A DNA stretch of 5,379 nucleotides from the NCBI GenBank assembly GCA_023256555.1, contig JALRFB010000079.1, forward strand, positions 1 to 5,379, given 5' to 3'. Shown one piece after another: positions 5,138 to 5,379 of this stretch. This DNA comes from Sediminibacterium sp. (lineage in GTDB: Bacteria; Bacteroidota; Bacteroidia; Chitinophagales; Chitinophagaceae). A model generated the notes under the pieces. That model made no database searches. It had not been told where the DNA came from and saw nothing but the letters and a program-made list of their open reading frames with translations. The position numbers were made by a program, and so were the translations under genes. Positions within the stretch are counted from its first letter, which is position 1. Each line of letters begins with the position of its first letter.

Positions 5138-5379
5138 ATGAAGAAAGTATTTTTATCTATCGCGGCAGTATGGTTCTTTGGAGTTGTTGCCAATGCTCAG
5201 TCAAAAAGTTCAACTAATGCAGATTTGACTGGAAGAGCAGCAGATCATTTAATGTTTCAATTCGGTACAGATACCTGGACAAATACCCCAGATAGCGTGA
5301 AATTGGGTAATGGAACAAGTCGTCATTTTAATATGTATTTCATGTACGACAAACCTTTTAAGTCAAACAATCATTATAG
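5138..5379 (+). CDS. secreted, probably outer-membrane beta-barrel protein, 3' end outside window
   Basis: The frame from ATG 5138 stays open to the window edge, giving 80 codons plus two bases; the final TAG is out of frame. The start is a clear Sec signal peptide: MKK, a hydrophobic core (VFLSIAAVWFFGVV), then cleavage after ANA before QSKSS. The mature start has segments HLMFQFGTDTW and RHFNMYFMYDKPFK, alternating polar and aromatic/hydrophobic residues as in beta strands. They resemble, from memory, unnamed outer-membrane beta-barrel proteins of Chitinophagaceae. Function is unknown and only the N-terminus can be judged. No ribosome site precedes the ATG; instead a TATTTTTG promoter-like element ends 4 bases upstream. 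Confidence 0.8.
   Translation, partial: MKKVFLSIAAVWFFGVVANAQSKSSTNADLTGRAADHLMFQFGTDTWTNTPDSVKLGNGTSRHFNMYFMYDKPFKSNNHY

Noticed and set aside
1..5379. CRISPR array, insertion sequence, toxin-antitoxin or phage-defence system
   Set aside because: No regularly spaced repeats, transposase-like frames, terminal inverted repeats or defence domains were seen; all large frames have clear other assignments.

Overview
The window looks like Bacteroidota DNA, probably a Chitinophagaceae-like or related lineage. It is AT-rich, genes lack clear Shine-Dalgarno sequences, TAnnTTTG-type promoter elements occur, and there is a typical Bacteroidota surface protein with an MKK...ANAQ signal peptide. The order membrane protein-nosL-nosD-nosF-nosY is that of the nitrous oxide reductase accessory cluster found with clade II (atypical) nosZ. 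nosZ itself is not in the window and would be expected upstream of base 1.

Bases 1-4091 hold six tightly packed plus-strand genes. First is the 3' part of a four-helix membrane protein, truncated by the window edge. Then come the copper lipoprotein NosL, the periplasmic beta-helix protein NosD, the ABC ATPase NosF, the ABC permease NosY and a group III truncated haemoglobin. The first two junctions are ATGA overlaps and the later gaps are 3-18 bases, so this is very probably one operon. NosL is expected to deliver Cu(I). NosDFY forms the ATP-driven complex that helps assemble the copper centres of N2O reductase. The globin may handle NO or O2 in the same low-oxygen setting.

Bases 4096-4671 (minus strand) encode a FAS1/fasciclin lipoprotein that converges on the globin gene with a 4-base gap. 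Two terminator-like hairpins sit back to back here, one per direction. The one for the fasciclin transcript lies inside the globin coding sequence.

Bases 4672-4979 are non-coding and contain dyads, two perfect palindromes, a short tandem repeat in a strongly C-over-G-skewed tract, and a convincing terminator for the minus-strand tRNA at 4980-5053. This tRNA has anticodon CAT and an unusual T-loop. Divergent TATTTTTG elements lie upstream of the tRNA and of a secreted, probably outer-membrane, protein gene starting at 5138 and running off the window. That gene's promoter element is so close to its ATG that the mRNA may be leaderless.

I found no insertion sequence, CRISPR array or obvious new defence system. 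The best candidates for under-described biology are the unnamed membrane protein at the start, the globin attached to the nos operon, and the paired convergent terminators.
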